Source: CAVVDT01 sp963747005 (GTDB lineage: Bacteria; Pseudomonadota; Alphaproteobacteria; Rhizobiales; Aestuariivirgaceae). Taken from it: a stretch of DNA of 64,000 nucleotides. This document shows, piece after piece, positions 1 through 8,908 of this stretch. The stretch is taken from contig CAVVDT010000015.1 of the NCBI GenBank assembly GCA_963747005.1, positions 62,001-126,000 of the forward strand. Reading direction: 5' to 3'. The stretch's first letter is position 1. Every line of letters starts with the position of its first letter. A program made the position numbers and the translations under genes. The notes below the pieces were generated by a model that worked only from the letters and a program-made list of their open reading frames with translations, was not told the origin of the DNA and made no database searches.

Positions 1-89
1 TCGATGCGGTGCATGCGATCGAGCGACAGGTCGATGATCTTGGGGTGCAGCTCGAGAAGCCGCCCGAGAATGGCATCGCTCACGGCCAT
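1..89 (-). CDS. folC: Folylpolyglutamate synthase / dihydrofolate synthase, N-terminal fragment
   Basis: Only the first 29 codons lie in the window; the gene continues off the left edge on the minus strand. The visible N-terminus (MAVSDAILGRLLELHPK, then IIDLSLDRMHRI) matches the opening of FolC proteins, which add glutamates to folates in the cytoplasm. The ATG at 89-87 follows an AGGAACC ribosome-binding site. It lies directly downstream of accD on the same strand; accD-folC is a common alphaproteobacterial pairing, so co-transcription is likely. The call depends on a short peptide plus synteny. Confidence 0.75.
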   Translation of the reverse strand, partial: MAVSDAILGRLLELHPKIIDLSLDRMHRI

Positions 90-128
90 GACAGGTTCCT
101 TGTGGGATATGCCGGGTGGTGGCCTCGA

Positions 129-1037
129 TCAGCCGGCCGGCGCATCGGCCTCCGCCGCGTCCATCTTCTGTTCGAGCGCTGCGGGCGGTTCCTTGAGCAG
201 CAGGCGGATCAGGGTGCTCAACGTGGTGCGCAACTGGTGGCGATGCACCACCTTGTCGACCATGCCGTGGGCGGCGAGATATTCTGCGCGCTGGAAGCCC
301 TCGGGCAGTTTTTCGCGGATGGTCTGCTCGATCACCCGCGGGCCGGCAAAGCCGATCAGCGCCCCCGGCTCGGCGATGTGGATATCGCCCAGCATGGCAT
401 AGGAGGCGGTGACGCCGCCGGTGGTCGGGTGGGTGAGCACCACGATATAGGGCAGGTGCGCCTCGTGCAGTTCCTCCACCGCCACGGTGGTGCGTGGCAT
501 CTGCATGAGCGACAGGATGCCTTCCTGCATGCGCGCCCCGCCGGAGGCAACGAACAGGATGAAGGGGCAACGCCGCGACACCGCCTCGCGCATGGCCGTG
601 ATGATGCTCTCGCCCGCCGCCATGCCCAGCGATCCGCCGAGGAATGAAAAATCCTGCACCGCGATCACCGTTTCGATGCCGTCAAGGCCGCCGATGCCGG
701 CCACCACCGCATCGTCGCGTCCCGACTTGGTGCGGGCCTCCTTGAGACGTTCGGCATAGCGCCGCTCGTCGCGGAACTTGAGCGGATCCGCCGCCACCTG
801 CGGCATCGCGATGAGCCCGTATTCGCCCTTGTCGAACATGTGCTTGAGACGCACCTCGGGCGCCATGCGCATGTGGTAGCCGGAACCGGGAATGACGAAC
901 TGGTTGGCTTCCAGATCGCGATAAAACACCATCTGGCCGGTCTCGGGGTCCTTGACCCACATGTTCTCCGGCACCTCGCGCTTGACGCCGAGGATGGAGC
1001 GGATTTTCGGGCGAACGACGTTCTTGATCCAGTTCAA
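129..1037 (-). CDS. accD: Acetyl-CoA carboxylase carboxyltransferase, beta subunit
   Basis: With AccA it transfers the carboxyl group from carboxybiotin to acetyl-CoA, the first step of fatty-acid synthesis. The 302-residue protein shows the carboxyltransferase core, including SGGARMQEG and TTGGVTASYAMLGD. The chosen start is TTG at 1037, giving LNWIKNVVRPKI, the usual AccD N-terminus (normally MNWI); the longer in-frame extension upstream overlaps trpA and is not conserved-looking. The N-terminal zinc ribbon of E. coli AccD is degenerate: the segment VPENMWVKDPETGQMVF and what follows keeps no cysteine. It lies 25 bp after trpA and is probably part of the pyrF-trpFBA-accD-folC run. Confidence 0.95.
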   Translation of the reverse strand: MNWIKNVVRPKIRSILGVKREVPENMWVKDPETGQMVFYRDLEANQFVIPGSGYHMRMAPEVRLKHMFDKGEYGLIAMPQVAADPLKFRDERRYAERLKEARTKSGRDDAVVAGIGGLDGIETVIAVQDFSFLGGSLGMAAGESIITAMREAVSRRCPFILFVASGGARMQEGILSLMQMPRTTVAVEELHEAHLPYIVVLTHPTTGGVTASYAMLGDIHIAEPGALIGFAGPRVIEQTIREKLPEGFQRAEYLAAHGMVDKVVHRHQLRTTLSTLIRLLLKEPPAALEQKMDAAEADAPAG

Positions 1038-1062
1038 GCGCCAAACTCCAGGGGCCGCAGGT

Positions 1063-1908
1063 TCATTCGGCCGCCCTACGAGGGGCGGCGCGCACGCCGC
1101 GCGCCAGGTTCGCGACCAGTGACAATACTGCCTCCGGTGTTGCGGCGGTAGCATGGCCGTTGTCATCGAGGCTTTGGCGGATCGCCTCCACCAGCGCCGT
1201 GCCCACCACCACGCCGTCGGCACCGGCGGCGATCGCCTCGGCCTGCTCAGGCGTCCTCACCCCGAAGCCCACCGCCACCGGCAGGTCGGTATGACGCTTG
1301 ATGCGGGCAACCGCCTCGGTGACACGGCCGACATCGGGCGTCTTGGTACCGGTGATGCCGGTAACCGACACGTAATAGACAAAGCCGGCGGTATTGGTAA
1401 GCACCTTGGGCAGGCGGTGGTCGTCGGTGGTGGGTGTGGCGAGGCGGATGAAATTGAGCCCCGCCTTTAGCGCCGGCAGGCACAGTTCGACGTCTTCCTC
1501 CGGCGGCAGGTCGACGACGATGAGCCCGTCGACCCCGGCCTTGAGGGCATCGGCAAGGAAGCGCTCGACGCCATAGACGTAGATCGGATTGTAGTAGCCC
1601 ATGAGCACCACGGGCGTGGTGGTGTCCTGCGCCCTGAAATCGCTGACCATTGTCAGCGTCTTCACCAGCGTCTGCCCCGCCTTCAGGGCCCTCAAGCCAG
1701 AAAGCTGGATCGCCGGCCCGTCGGCCATGGGGTCGGTGAACGGCATGCCGATCTCGATCACATCGGCGCCCGCCGCCGGCAGGCCGGCGATGATCTTTGC
1801 CGCCGTCGCCGGGTCGGGATCGCCCGCCATGACGAAGGTGACGAGGCCGGCACGGCGCTGGCGGGCCAGTTCGGCGAAGCGGCTTTCGATCCGCATCGAG
1901 GTGCTCAC
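1063..1908 (-). CDS. trpA: Tryptophan synthase alpha subunit
   Basis: Cleaves indole-3-glycerol phosphate to indole, which is channelled to TrpB. The 281-residue protein has the catalytic Glu in VIEIGMPFTDP, the catalytic Asp in MADGPAIQ, and the phosphate-binding GFGVRTPEQ loop. The start is GTG at 1908: it overlaps the trpB stop in a GTGA arrangement, the usual sign of translational coupling and equimolar alpha/beta synthesis. A later ATG (MRIESRF, 1896) is a weaker alternative. All active-site segments look intact. Confidence 0.96.
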   Translation of the reverse strand: MSTSMRIESRFAELARQRRAGLVTFVMAGDPDPATAAKIIAGLPAAGADVIEIGMPFTDPMADGPAIQLSGLRALKAGQTLVKTLTMVSDFRAQDTTTPVVLMGYYNPIYVYGVERFLADALKAGVDGLIVVDLPPEEDVELCLPALKAGLNFIRLATPTTDDHRLPKVLTNTAGFVYYVSVTGITGTKTPDVGRVTEAVARIKRHTDLPVAVGFGVRTPEQAEAIAAGADGVVVGTALVEAIRQSLDDNGHATAATPEAVLSLVANLARGVRAAPRRAAE

Positions 1909-3122
1909 AGCTTCACCCCCAGGTGCTCGGCCACGGTGAAGATGTCCTTGTCGCCGCGTCCGCACATGTTCATCACCATGAGATGATCTTTCGGCTTTTC
2001 GGGCGCCAGCTTGATCACCTGGGCAAGCGCATGGGCGGGCTCCAGCGCCGGGATGATGCCCTCGAGCTTGCAGCACAACTGGAAGGCTTCGAGCGCTTCT
2101 TGATCGGTTGCCGAGACATAATGCACCCGACCCATGTCGTTAAGCCAGGAATGTTCCGGGCCGATGCCGGGATAGTCGAGGCCGGCGGAGATGGAATGCG
2201 CCTCGGTGATCTGCCCGTCGCCGTCCATAAGGAGATAAGTGCGGTTGCCGTGCAGGACGCCGGGCCTGCCGCCGGTGATGGAGGCGGCATGTTCGCCTGT
2301 CTCCAGACCGCGCCCGGCCGCCTCGACGCCATAGATTTCCACTTCCTTGTCATCGAGGAAGGGATGGAACAGGCCCATGGCGTTGGAGCCGCCACCGATG
2401 GCCGCGACGAGTGAATCGGGCAGGCGACCCTCGCGCTCCAGCATCTGCTGGCGGGCTTCGTTGCCGATCACCGCCTGGAAGTCGCGCACCATCTCCGGAT
2501 AGGGATGCGGCCCCGCCACCGTGCCGATGCAGTAGAAGGTATCCTCCACATTGGCCACCCAGTCGCGCAAGGCTTCGTTGAGGGCATCCTTGAGGGTGCG
2601 CGAGCCGGACTTGACCGGCACCACCTCCGCCCCCAGCAATTTCATGCGGAACACGTTGGGCTGCTGGCGGGCGACATCGACCTCGCCCATGTAGACGATG
2701 CATTCGAGGCCAAAGCGGGCGCAGGCCGTGGCGGTGGCGACGCCGTGCTGGCCGGCCCCGGTCTCGGCGATGATGCGTTTCTTGCCCATGCGCCGTGCCA
2801 GCAGGATCTGGCCCATCACGTTGTTGATCTTGTGGGCGCCGGTGTGGTTGAGTTCGTCGCGCTTGAAATAGATCTTGGCCCCGCCCAGGTGCTCGGTGAG
2901 CCGCTCGGCGAAATAGAGCGGCGAGGGCCGGCCGACATAATGGGTGAGGAAGGAGGCGAGTTCGGCCTCGAACGCCGGATCGGCCTGGGCCGCGCGATAG
3001 GCCTTTTCCAGCTCGAGGATCAGCGGCATCAGGGTTTCGGCCACGAAGCGGCCGCCATAGATGCCGAAGCGGCCGTGCTCATCGGGTCCGCGGCGGAAAC
3101 TGTTGGGCGCTTGACGGGTCAT
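1905..3122 (-). CDS. trpB: Tryptophan synthase beta subunit
   Basis: Pyridoxal-phosphate enzyme that condenses indole with serine to tryptophan. The 405-residue protein is full length. It carries the PLP lysine in GAHKINNVMGQ, the catalytic glutamate in AETGAGQHG, and the phosphate-binding GGGSNAMG loop. It follows trpF by 35 bp and overlaps trpA by 4 bp. Nothing is unusual in the sequence. Confidence 0.98.
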   Translation of the reverse strand: MTRQAPNSFRRGPDEHGRFGIYGGRFVAETLMPLILELEKAYRAAQADPAFEAELASFLTHYVGRPSPLYFAERLTEHLGGAKIYFKRDELNHTGAHKINNVMGQILLARRMGKKRIIAETGAGQHGVATATACARFGLECIVYMGEVDVARQQPNVFRMKLLGAEVVPVKSGSRTLKDALNEALRDWVANVEDTFYCIGTVAGPHPYPEMVRDFQAVIGNEARQQMLEREGRLPDSLVAAIGGGSNAMGLFHPFLDDKEVEIYGVEAAGRGLETGEHAASITGGRPGVLHGNRTYLLMDGDGQITEAHSISAGLDYPGIGPEHSWLNDMGRVHYVSATDQEALEAFQLCCKLEGIIPALEPAHALAQVIKLAPEKPKDHLMVMNMCGRGDKDIFTVAEHLGVKL

Positions 3123-3157
3123 GTCTTTATCAATCTTTCCGGCTCGATGGGCTGCTT

Positions 3158-3808
3158 CTAGCCCGCTGCCTTCGCCATCTCAATGAATTTCCGGATGAGC
3201 GCCGGGTTCTTGACGCCCGGCCGGTCCTCCACCCCGGAGGAGACATCGACGATAGGTGCCCCGGTGAGAGCGACGGCCCCCCCGACATTGCCGGCATCGA
3301 GCCCGCCCGACAGCATGAAGCGGCGCGGCCTTGCATCGGGGGAGAGGAGCGTCCAGTCGAAGGCGATGCCGTTGCCGCCGGGAAGCGCGCCTTCCAGCGT
3401 CTCCGGCGCCCTGGCATCGAACAGGATCATCGCGGCGGCATCGCGATAGGTCCGTGCGTTTTCCACATCTTCCCGTGCGCGCACCTTGATCGCCTTGATC
3501 ACCGGCACGCCGGCGAGGCGCGCTATTTCTGTGACGCGCTCTGGCGTCTCGCTGCCATGGGCCTGGATGAAATCGGGCTTCACTCTGGCCGCGATCTCGG
3601 CAATCAGAGTGTCATCGGCATCGACCACCAGGGCGACGATCCTTGACCGTCCACGGGCCATGTCGGCGAGGGCCGCGGCGTCGCCTGGCGAAATGTAGCG
3701 CGGCGAAGGCGGATAGAAGTTCAGACCGATGAAATCGGCACCGGCATCGAGCGCGGCCTCGACGCTTGCGGCATCCTTGAGGCCGCATATCTTGACTTCG
3801 ACCGTCAT
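3158..3808 (-). CDS. trpF: Phosphoribosylanthranilate isomerase
   Basis: Amadori rearrangement of phosphoribosylanthranilate to CdRP in tryptophan synthesis. This is a 216-residue TIM barrel with the catalytic Cys in KICGLKD near the N-terminus, the VIKAIKV strand, the LSGGLDAGNV phosphate loop and the closing SSGVEDRPGVKNPALI. It starts 3 bp after the pyrF stop, so pyrF and trpF are almost certainly co-transcribed with trpBA downstream. Confidence 0.97.
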   Translation of the reverse strand: MTVEVKICGLKDAASVEAALDAGADFIGLNFYPPSPRYISPGDAAALADMARGRSRIVALVVDADDTLIAEIAARVKPDFIQAHGSETPERVTEIARLAGVPVIKAIKVRAREDVENARTYRDAAAMILFDARAPETLEGALPGGNGIAFDWTLLSPDARPRRFMLSGGLDAGNVGGAVALTGAPIVDVSSGVEDRPGVKNPALIRKFIEMAKAAG

Positions 3809-3811
3809 CGC

Positions 3812-4519
3812 TCAAAGTCCGAGGCTGGCGGCGATGCCCCACGCCGCGGCGATGGGGTCGGGGGCAGCGGTGATCGGCCGGCCGATCACCAGGATGTCGG
3901 CGCCTGCCGAATGCGCGCTTTCAGGCGTGGCGATCCGTTTTTGATCGCCCAGCGGACTGCCGGCCGGACGGATGCCCGGCACCACGGTGAGGAACTGCGG
4001 ACCGCACGCGGCCCTGATGTCGCCCAGATCGTCAGGCGAACACACGACGCCATCGAGGCCCGACGTCCTGGCGAGTTCGGCCAGTCGCGCAGCATGTTCG
4101 CGGGTGCCGTGCGCGGCATCGAAACCGACCTCGACGATGTCGTCCTGCGACAGGCTGGTGAGCAGCGTGACGGCAACGATACGGGTCGATGCACCGCCGA
4201 TGGCGCGGGCCGCCGCCGCCATCATGGCGCCGCCGCCCGCGGCATGCACGGTGACGATCGACGGTAGCGGCGAAAGCTGCATCAGCGAGGCCATACCGCC
4301 GGCCACCGTATTGGGAATGTCGTGCAGCTTGAGATCGAGGAAGATAGGAACCCCTGCCGCTGCCACTTCGCGATAGCCCTCCGGTCCGTGCGCGTAGAAA
4401 AGCTCCATGCCGACTTTGGCCAGGCCCACATGCGGCCTGACGTCCTCCAGCAGCGCTCGCGCCCTGGCGGGATCGGGCGTGTCGAGTGCCACGCAGATCG
4501 GATTGGCAAAGTGCGTCAT
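3812..4519 (-). CDS. pyrF: Orotidine-5'-phosphate decarboxylase
   Basis: Last step of UMP synthesis. The 235-residue protein has the signature FLDLKLHDIPNTV, carrying the catalytic Asp-Lys-Asp cluster, and the phosphate-binding VVPGIRPAG and GADILVIGRPIT segments. The start is the ATG at 4519 (MTHFANPICVALDT), preceded by GGAAACC; an in-frame ATG further upstream adds an unlikely leader. It heads the run leading into trpF, trpB, trpA and accD. Confidence 0.96.
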   Translation of the reverse strand: MTHFANPICVALDTPDPARARALLEDVRPHVGLAKVGMELFYAHGPEGYREVAAAGVPIFLDLKLHDIPNTVAGGMASLMQLSPLPSIVTVHAAGGGAMMAAAARAIGGASTRIVAVTLLTSLSQDDIVEVGFDAAHGTREHAARLAELARTSGLDGVVCSPDDLGDIRAACGPQFLTVVPGIRPAGSPLGDQKRIATPESAHSAGADILVIGRPITAAPDPIAAAWGIAASLGL

Positions 4520-4630
4520 GGGGTTTCCGAGATCCTGACCCGGGTGTACCGCATCACATAGGTGGCGCAAGCTGAAAATGCCACACCTTTCCGCAAGCTG
4601 CGCCGGGCAGCGAAGGATCGGCCGTGGCGC

Positions 4631-4960
4631 TCAGCGGTCGAGCGTTTGCAATTGGTTCTGGCGCCCGGCCCGTTCGAGCTCTTCGGCACGCCCGCGGGCC
4701 CGCTCCAGTTCATGGCGCGACCGGCGTGCCTCCTTGCGCCAGTGATGCTGGTTGAACCATGCCGCCACCCAGCCGGTGATGAGGCCGAGAAAAATGCCGA
4801 TATAGAGCAGCGACCACAGCGGCAGGTCGAGCGCAACCCACGGATTGCTCGGCGAGAAAGGGTCGAGCGAGATTGTCACGAATTGCCGGTTGGCGATGGC
4901 GAAGGCCACAAGGATGACCGCCACAGGCAGCCCGATCACCCACGCCAGGATACGCTTCAT
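4631..4960 (-). CDS. LapA-domain (DUF1049) inner-membrane protein
   Basis: A 109-residue protein with two predicted membrane helices (about residues 5-25 and 43-63) and a charged C-terminal helical tail rich in Arg, Glu and Gln. This is the layout of LapA/YciS-type proteins, which in E. coli act with LapB in lipopolysaccharide assembly control. Its position downstream of ihfB on the same strand is conserved in many Proteobacteria. The start is the ATG at 4960 (MKRILAWVIGLP). A role in LPS homeostasis is inferred from the family only. Confidence 0.85.
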   Translation of the reverse strand: MKRILAWVIGLPVAVILVAFAIANRQFVTISLDPFSPSNPWVALDLPLWSLLYIGIFLGLITGWVAAWFNQHHWRKEARRSRHELERARGRAEELERAGRQNQLQTLDR

Positions 4961-5000
4961 AGATGTCTCTTTCCCGCCCCCCGTCCAGGAGCCATGCGGT

Positions 5001-5285
5001 TCACTTGCCCGAATTGAGCCGTTCACGCAATTCCTTGCCGGTCTTGAAATAGGGCACCCGCTTGGCGGCCACCGAAACAGTGTCGCCGGTGCGTGGATTG
5101 CGGCCGGCCCTGGCGGCGCGTTCCTTCACCGAAAAGGCGCCGAAACCGCGTAGTTCGACCCGGTCGCCCACCGACAGCGCGTGGATGATCTCGTCGAAAA
5201 CCGTATTGACGATGCGCTCCACGTCGCGCTGGTAGAGGTGCGGATTATGCTCGGTAATAAGCTGTATCAACTCCGACTTGATCAT
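5001..5285 (-). CDS. ihfB: Integration host factor beta subunit
   Basis: DNA-bending nucleoid protein that pairs with IhfA. At 94 residues it has the expected length, with the HU/IHF fold and the intercalating-proline arm segment GRNPRTGDTV. The start MIKSELIQLI (ATG at 5285) is chosen over an upstream in-frame ATG at 5327 because it matches the family N-terminus and follows a GGGAGCCGGGG stretch. Neighbours sppA (upstream) and the LapA-like gene (downstream) are typical. IHF is also a usual partner of tyrosine integrases, which may matter for the element at 11-22 kb. Confidence 0.96.
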   Translation of the reverse strand: MIKSELIQLITEHNPHLYQRDVERIVNTVFDEIIHALSVGDRVELRGFGAFSVKERAARAGRNPRTGDTVSVAAKRVPYFKTGKELRERLNSGK

Positions 5286-5323
5286 CCCCGGCTCCCCTGT
5301 CGCTGCCGCTACGGCCGTGAACT

Positions 5324-6298
5324 TCATTGGCTGCTGTCAGGGTGCCAAACCGATAGCAAGCCGTCAAGCCTAAGACGTTCAGACGGAAGGATTTTTTCGC
5401 CCACCGATGCAAGGCTTGAAAGTCCGAGCATTTTGAGCACGGCACGCGCCATGCGTAAATCGAGGCTGGAGGCGATGCTTTTGCCGGAAACCGTCCAGTC
5501 GATCACCTTCAGTTTGGGATTGATCTTCTTCGCTGAGGCGAACCAGGCGATGGCCTTTTCCTCACCACCGATCTCGTCGATGAGCTTGACGGTGAGCGCC
5601 TGGCGGCCGGTATAGACGCGCCCGTCACTGAGCCTGTCGACGGTCGCTGCATCGAGTCCGCGCCGCTCCGCCACCAGGCCCTTGAACCAGGCGAATGAAT
5701 CCTGAACCATCGCCTGGGTCACCTGGCGGACCTTGTCGGAAGGCGGTTTGAAGAAATTGGGCTCGGCCTTGAGATCGCCGCTCTTGATCTCGTCCATCTG
5801 GATTCCGAGCGTTTGCAGGAGTTTGCCGAATTCCGCCCACTGGAAGATCACGCCGATGGAGCCGGTGATGGTGTTGCCGCGCGCCACGATGTGGTCGCAG
5901 GCAATGGCGGTGATATAGCCGCCCGACGCCGCCACCGTATCCATCACCGCGGCCACCGGCTTCTTGGCGGCGAGGCGCCTCAAGTGTTCATAGATGGCCT
6001 CCGACCCGGCCGTGGTGCCGCCCGGACTGTCGATGTGGACGATGACGGCGCGAACCCGCTTGGCGTCCCTCACCTTGTCGATCAGCTTGAGCGTCTCGCG
6101 ATCGCCGGTGATGAGGCCCGAAATGCGGATTCGTGCGATGTGGTCGGCGTGCCTGGAGAGATCGATGAGGGGATGGCTTCCCACAAAGCCCAGCGCCAGC
6201 AGACCCGCCGTTACCGCCACCACGGCGATCACCCGCCACAGGCTCAAGTGTCGCCTGAGCCGGCGGCGGGCAACGATGGTGTCGGTGTCAAGGCTCAT
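5324..6298 (-). CDS. sppA: Signal peptide peptidase SppA (short type)
   Basis: Membrane-anchored serine protease that degrades cleaved signal peptides. The 324 residues include an N-terminal cytoplasmic arm, one membrane helix (about residues 21-40) and a single S49 peptidase domain. The nucleophile Ser lies in TVAASGGYITA, and the general-base Lys in the MDEIKSGDLK segment downstream, matching the Bacillus-type (half-length) enzyme rather than the double-length E. coli one. It lies between rpsA and ihfB on the same strand. Confidence 0.93.
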   Translation of the reverse strand: MSLDTDTIVARRRLRRHLSLWRVIAVVAVTAGLLALGFVGSHPLIDLSRHADHIARIRISGLITGDRETLKLIDKVRDAKRVRAVIVHIDSPGGTTAGSEAIYEHLRRLAAKKPVAAVMDTVAASGGYITAIACDHIVARGNTITGSIGVIFQWAEFGKLLQTLGIQMDEIKSGDLKAEPNFFKPPSDKVRQVTQAMVQDSFAWFKGLVAERRGLDAATVDRLSDGRVYTGRQALTVKLIDEIGGEEKAIAWFASAKKINPKLKVIDWTVSGKSIASSLDLRMARAVLKMLGLSSLASVGEKILPSERLRLDGLLSVWHPDSSQ

Positions 6299-6357
6299 GT
6301 GCCCCCCGCCCCTCGGGTGCCGTCAGCCACGATGGCCGGCCGGCAACCCTTCCGGGC

Positions 6358-8076
6358 TCAGTCCTCCTCTTCGCTGGCGTCCTTCTTGGCCTTGGACAGG
6401 GCCGCACCAAGAATGTCGCCGAGCGAAGCGCCCGAATCGGATGAGCCGTACTGGGCGACCGCCGCCTTTTCCTCGGCGATTTCCAACGCCTTGATGGAGA
6501 CCGAGATCTTGCGCGCGGCGCGGTCGACCTGGGTGATCTTGGCATCGACCTTCTCGCCCACCGCAAAGCGCTCGGGGCGCTGCTCGGAGCGGTCGCGGGC
6601 GAGGTCCGAGCGACGGATGAAGGCGGTCATGTCGGAACCGGCAATCGACACCTCCAGGCCGTTGTCCTGCACCGCGACCACCTCGCAGGTGACCGTCTCG
6701 CCCTTCTTCAGGCCCTTGACGGCTTCCATCGGGTCGCCGGCAAGCTGCTTGATGCCGAGACTGATGCGCTCCTTTTCGGTGTCGACGTCGAGGACCTGTG
6801 CCTTGACCACGTCGCCCTTCTTGTACTGCTTGATGGCCTCCTCGCCCGACAGTTTCCAGTCGAGATCGGAAAGGTGCACCATGCCGTCGACATCGCCGTC
6901 GAGGCCGATGAACAGGCCGAATTCGGTGATGTTCTTGATCTCGCCCTCAATCGCCGAGCCGACAGGGAAGCGGGTGGAGAATGAGGCCCAGGGATTGTCC
7001 ATGGTCTGCTTCAGGCCCAGCGAGATGCGCCGCTTGACGGGATCGACCTCGAGCACCTGCACCTCGACCTCCTGGGAAGTGGAGAGGATCTTGCCGGGAT
7101 GCACGTTCTTCTTGGTCCAGCTCATCTCCGAGACGTGGATAAGACCCTCGATGCCCTCTTCCAGTTCCACGAACGCGCCGTAGTCGGTAATATTGGTCAC
7201 CCGGCCCTTGACCCTGGTATCGACAGGGTACTTGGCCGCGACGCCTTCCCACGGATCGCTTTCCAGCTGCTTCATGCCGAGGCTGATGCGCTGGGTCTCG
7301 GGATTGATCTTGATGATCTGCACTTTAAGCGTCTGGCCGACCGACAGCACGTCGCTGGGATGGTTGACGCGCTTCCACGAGATGTCGGTCACATGCAGGA
7401 GGCCGTCGATGCCGCCGAGGTCGACAAAGGCACCGTAATCGGTGATGTTCTTGACCACGCCTTCGATCACCTGGCCCTCGGCGAGGTTCTGCACCAGTTC
7501 GGAGCGCTGTTCGGCGCGGGTCTCTTCCATGATGGCGCGGCGCGATACCACGATGTTGCCGCGGCGCTTGTCCATCTTGAGGATCTGGAAGGGCTGCGGG
7601 ACGTTGAGCAGCGGGCCGACGTCGCGGATCGGGCGGATATCCACCTGACTACCCGGCAGGAACGCCACGGCGCCGCCCAGATCGACGGTGAAGCCACCCT
7701 TGACGCGCCCGAAGATGACGCCTTCGACCCGCTCATTGGCGGCGAACTGGGTCTCCAGCCGGTCCCATGCCTCCTCGCGCTTGGCCTTGTCGCGCGACAG
7801 CACCGCCTCGCCCATGGCATTTTCGATGCGGTCGAGATAGACCTCCACCTCGTCGCCGACCTTGAGGTTGGCGGGCTGGCCACCGATACCGAATTCCTTC
7901 AGGGGCACGCGGCCTTCGGTCTTCAGGCCGACATCGATGATGGCCAGATCGTTTTCGATGGCGGTGACCTTGCCCTTTATGACACTGCCTTCCAGGGCGG
8001 ATTCGGTGGAAAAGGATTCATCGAGCAGGGCGGCGAATTCGTCGCGTGTGGGGTTAAGCGAGTTCTCGGCGATCAT
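6358..8076 (-). CDS. rpsA: 30S ribosomal protein S1
   Basis: Binds mRNA and brings it to the 30S subunit. The 572-residue protein has six S1/OB-fold repeats; clear repeat cores are seen as GVVKNITDYGAFVDLGG, GRVTNITDYGAFVELEE and GEIKNITEFGLFIGLDG. It ends in a short acidic tail (ASEEED). It is downstream of cmk, the conserved cmk-rpsA order, after a gap of about 210 bp that probably carries its own promoter. Confidence 0.98.
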   Translation of the reverse strand: MIAENSLNPTRDEFAALLDESFSTESALEGSVIKGKVTAIENDLAIIDVGLKTEGRVPLKEFGIGGQPANLKVGDEVEVYLDRIENAMGEAVLSRDKAKREEAWDRLETQFAANERVEGVIFGRVKGGFTVDLGGAVAFLPGSQVDIRPIRDVGPLLNVPQPFQILKMDKRRGNIVVSRRAIMEETRAEQRSELVQNLAEGQVIEGVVKNITDYGAFVDLGGIDGLLHVTDISWKRVNHPSDVLSVGQTLKVQIIKINPETQRISLGMKQLESDPWEGVAAKYPVDTRVKGRVTNITDYGAFVELEEGIEGLIHVSEMSWTKKNVHPGKILSTSQEVEVQVLEVDPVKRRISLGLKQTMDNPWASFSTRFPVGSAIEGEIKNITEFGLFIGLDGDVDGMVHLSDLDWKLSGEEAIKQYKKGDVVKAQVLDVDTEKERISLGIKQLAGDPMEAVKGLKKGETVTCEVVAVQDNGLEVSIAGSDMTAFIRRSDLARDRSEQRPERFAVGEKVDAKITQVDRAARKISVSIKALEIAEEKAAVAQYGSSDSGASLGDILGAALSKAKKDASEEED

Positions 8077-8253
8077 TCAGTCCTCTTTGACGGTCAATGG
8101 ATGGGTTGGCCCACGGTAATTTCCGCAGGTCCTCCCGGCCGGGCGGCGGGTCGTTGGAATTGCCGCATGCGGCGGGCATACACCACAATATGCGCTTGCT
8201 CATCCGGAGGGCGGCTCCAGGCCAGACGCTTCTCCCTGTCAGCAAGCAATGAA

Positions 8254-8283
8254 GGGCGCCTCGCCTCATCGACGGGGGCGCCC
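8254..8283 (-). terminator. Inverted repeat after cmk, weak terminator candidate
   Basis: GGGCGCC (8254-8260) pairs with GGCGCCC (8277-8283) across a 16-nt loop, beginning 5 bp beyond the cmk stop on the minus strand. No run of T follows on that strand, so it may be an attenuator or transcript-stabilising hairpin between cmk and rpsA rather than an efficient intrinsic terminator. Confidence 0.4.
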
Positions 8284-8287
8284 CGGT

Positions 8288-8908
8288 TCATAAGTGCCGC
8301 TCGACAATGGCGACGGCAGCCCGGAACGCGGTTTCTATATCCAAATCGGAGGTATCGAGCAAGTGCGCATCGCCGGCCGGCCTGAGCGGCGCCACGGCGC
8401 GTTCGGTATCGCGGCTGTCGCGGGCCTTGAGTGCGGCCAGCACCTCGTCATAGTCGATTTCGATGCCGGCGGCCTGCAACTCGGCGTGACGGCGCTGCGC
8501 CCTGACCTCGGGCGATGCCGTGACGAACAGCTTCACATCGGCATCTGGGCACACCACCGTACCGATGTCGCGGCCGTCCAGCACGGCGCCGCCCGCCCGC
8601 GCCGCAAAGCGTCGCTGCACGGCGAGCACCGCCTGCCGCACCGCCGGCATGGCGGCCACCACCGATGCGACCTCGCCGGCCAGGTTGGAGCGCAGATCCT
8701 CGGCACTGAAGCTGTCAAGATCGAGATGGTGCGCCGCTGCCACCGCGGCAGCCTCGTTGTCGGGCCGCTCTCCCGCCCGCAGCACCGCAAGCCCGACGGC
8801 GCGATAGAGAAGGCCGGTATCGAGATGCGCCAGGCCAAAATGCCGCGCCAGCCGCCGCGCCAGCGTGCCCTTGCCGGATGCTGCCGGTCCATCCACGGCG
8901 ATGATCAT
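8288..8908 (-). CDS. cmk: Cytidylate kinase
   Basis: Phosphorylates CMP and dCMP. The 206-residue protein opens with the P-loop VDGPAASGKGTLARRLA and contains LDGRDIGTVVCPDADVK and the RDSRDTERAVAPL lid segment. The ATG at 8908 overlaps the aroA stop as ATGA, so translation is coupled to aroA. The longer reading frame upstream of this ATG lies inside aroA and was discarded. Confidence 0.97.
   Translation of the reverse strand: MIIAVDGPAASGKGTLARRLARHFGLAHLDTGLLYRAVGLAVLRAGERPDNEAAAVAAAHHLDLDSFSAEDLRSNLAGEVASVVAAMPAVRQAVLAVQRRFAARAGGAVLDGRDIGTVVCPDADVKLFVTASPEVRAQRRHAELQAAGIEIDYDEVLAALKARDSRDTERAVAPLRPAGDAHLLDTSDLDIETAFRAAVAIVERHL

Noticed and set aside
9..647. Plus-strand frames over accD and similar long frames opposite most genes
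   Set aside because: Antisense shadows of high-GC coding sequence.
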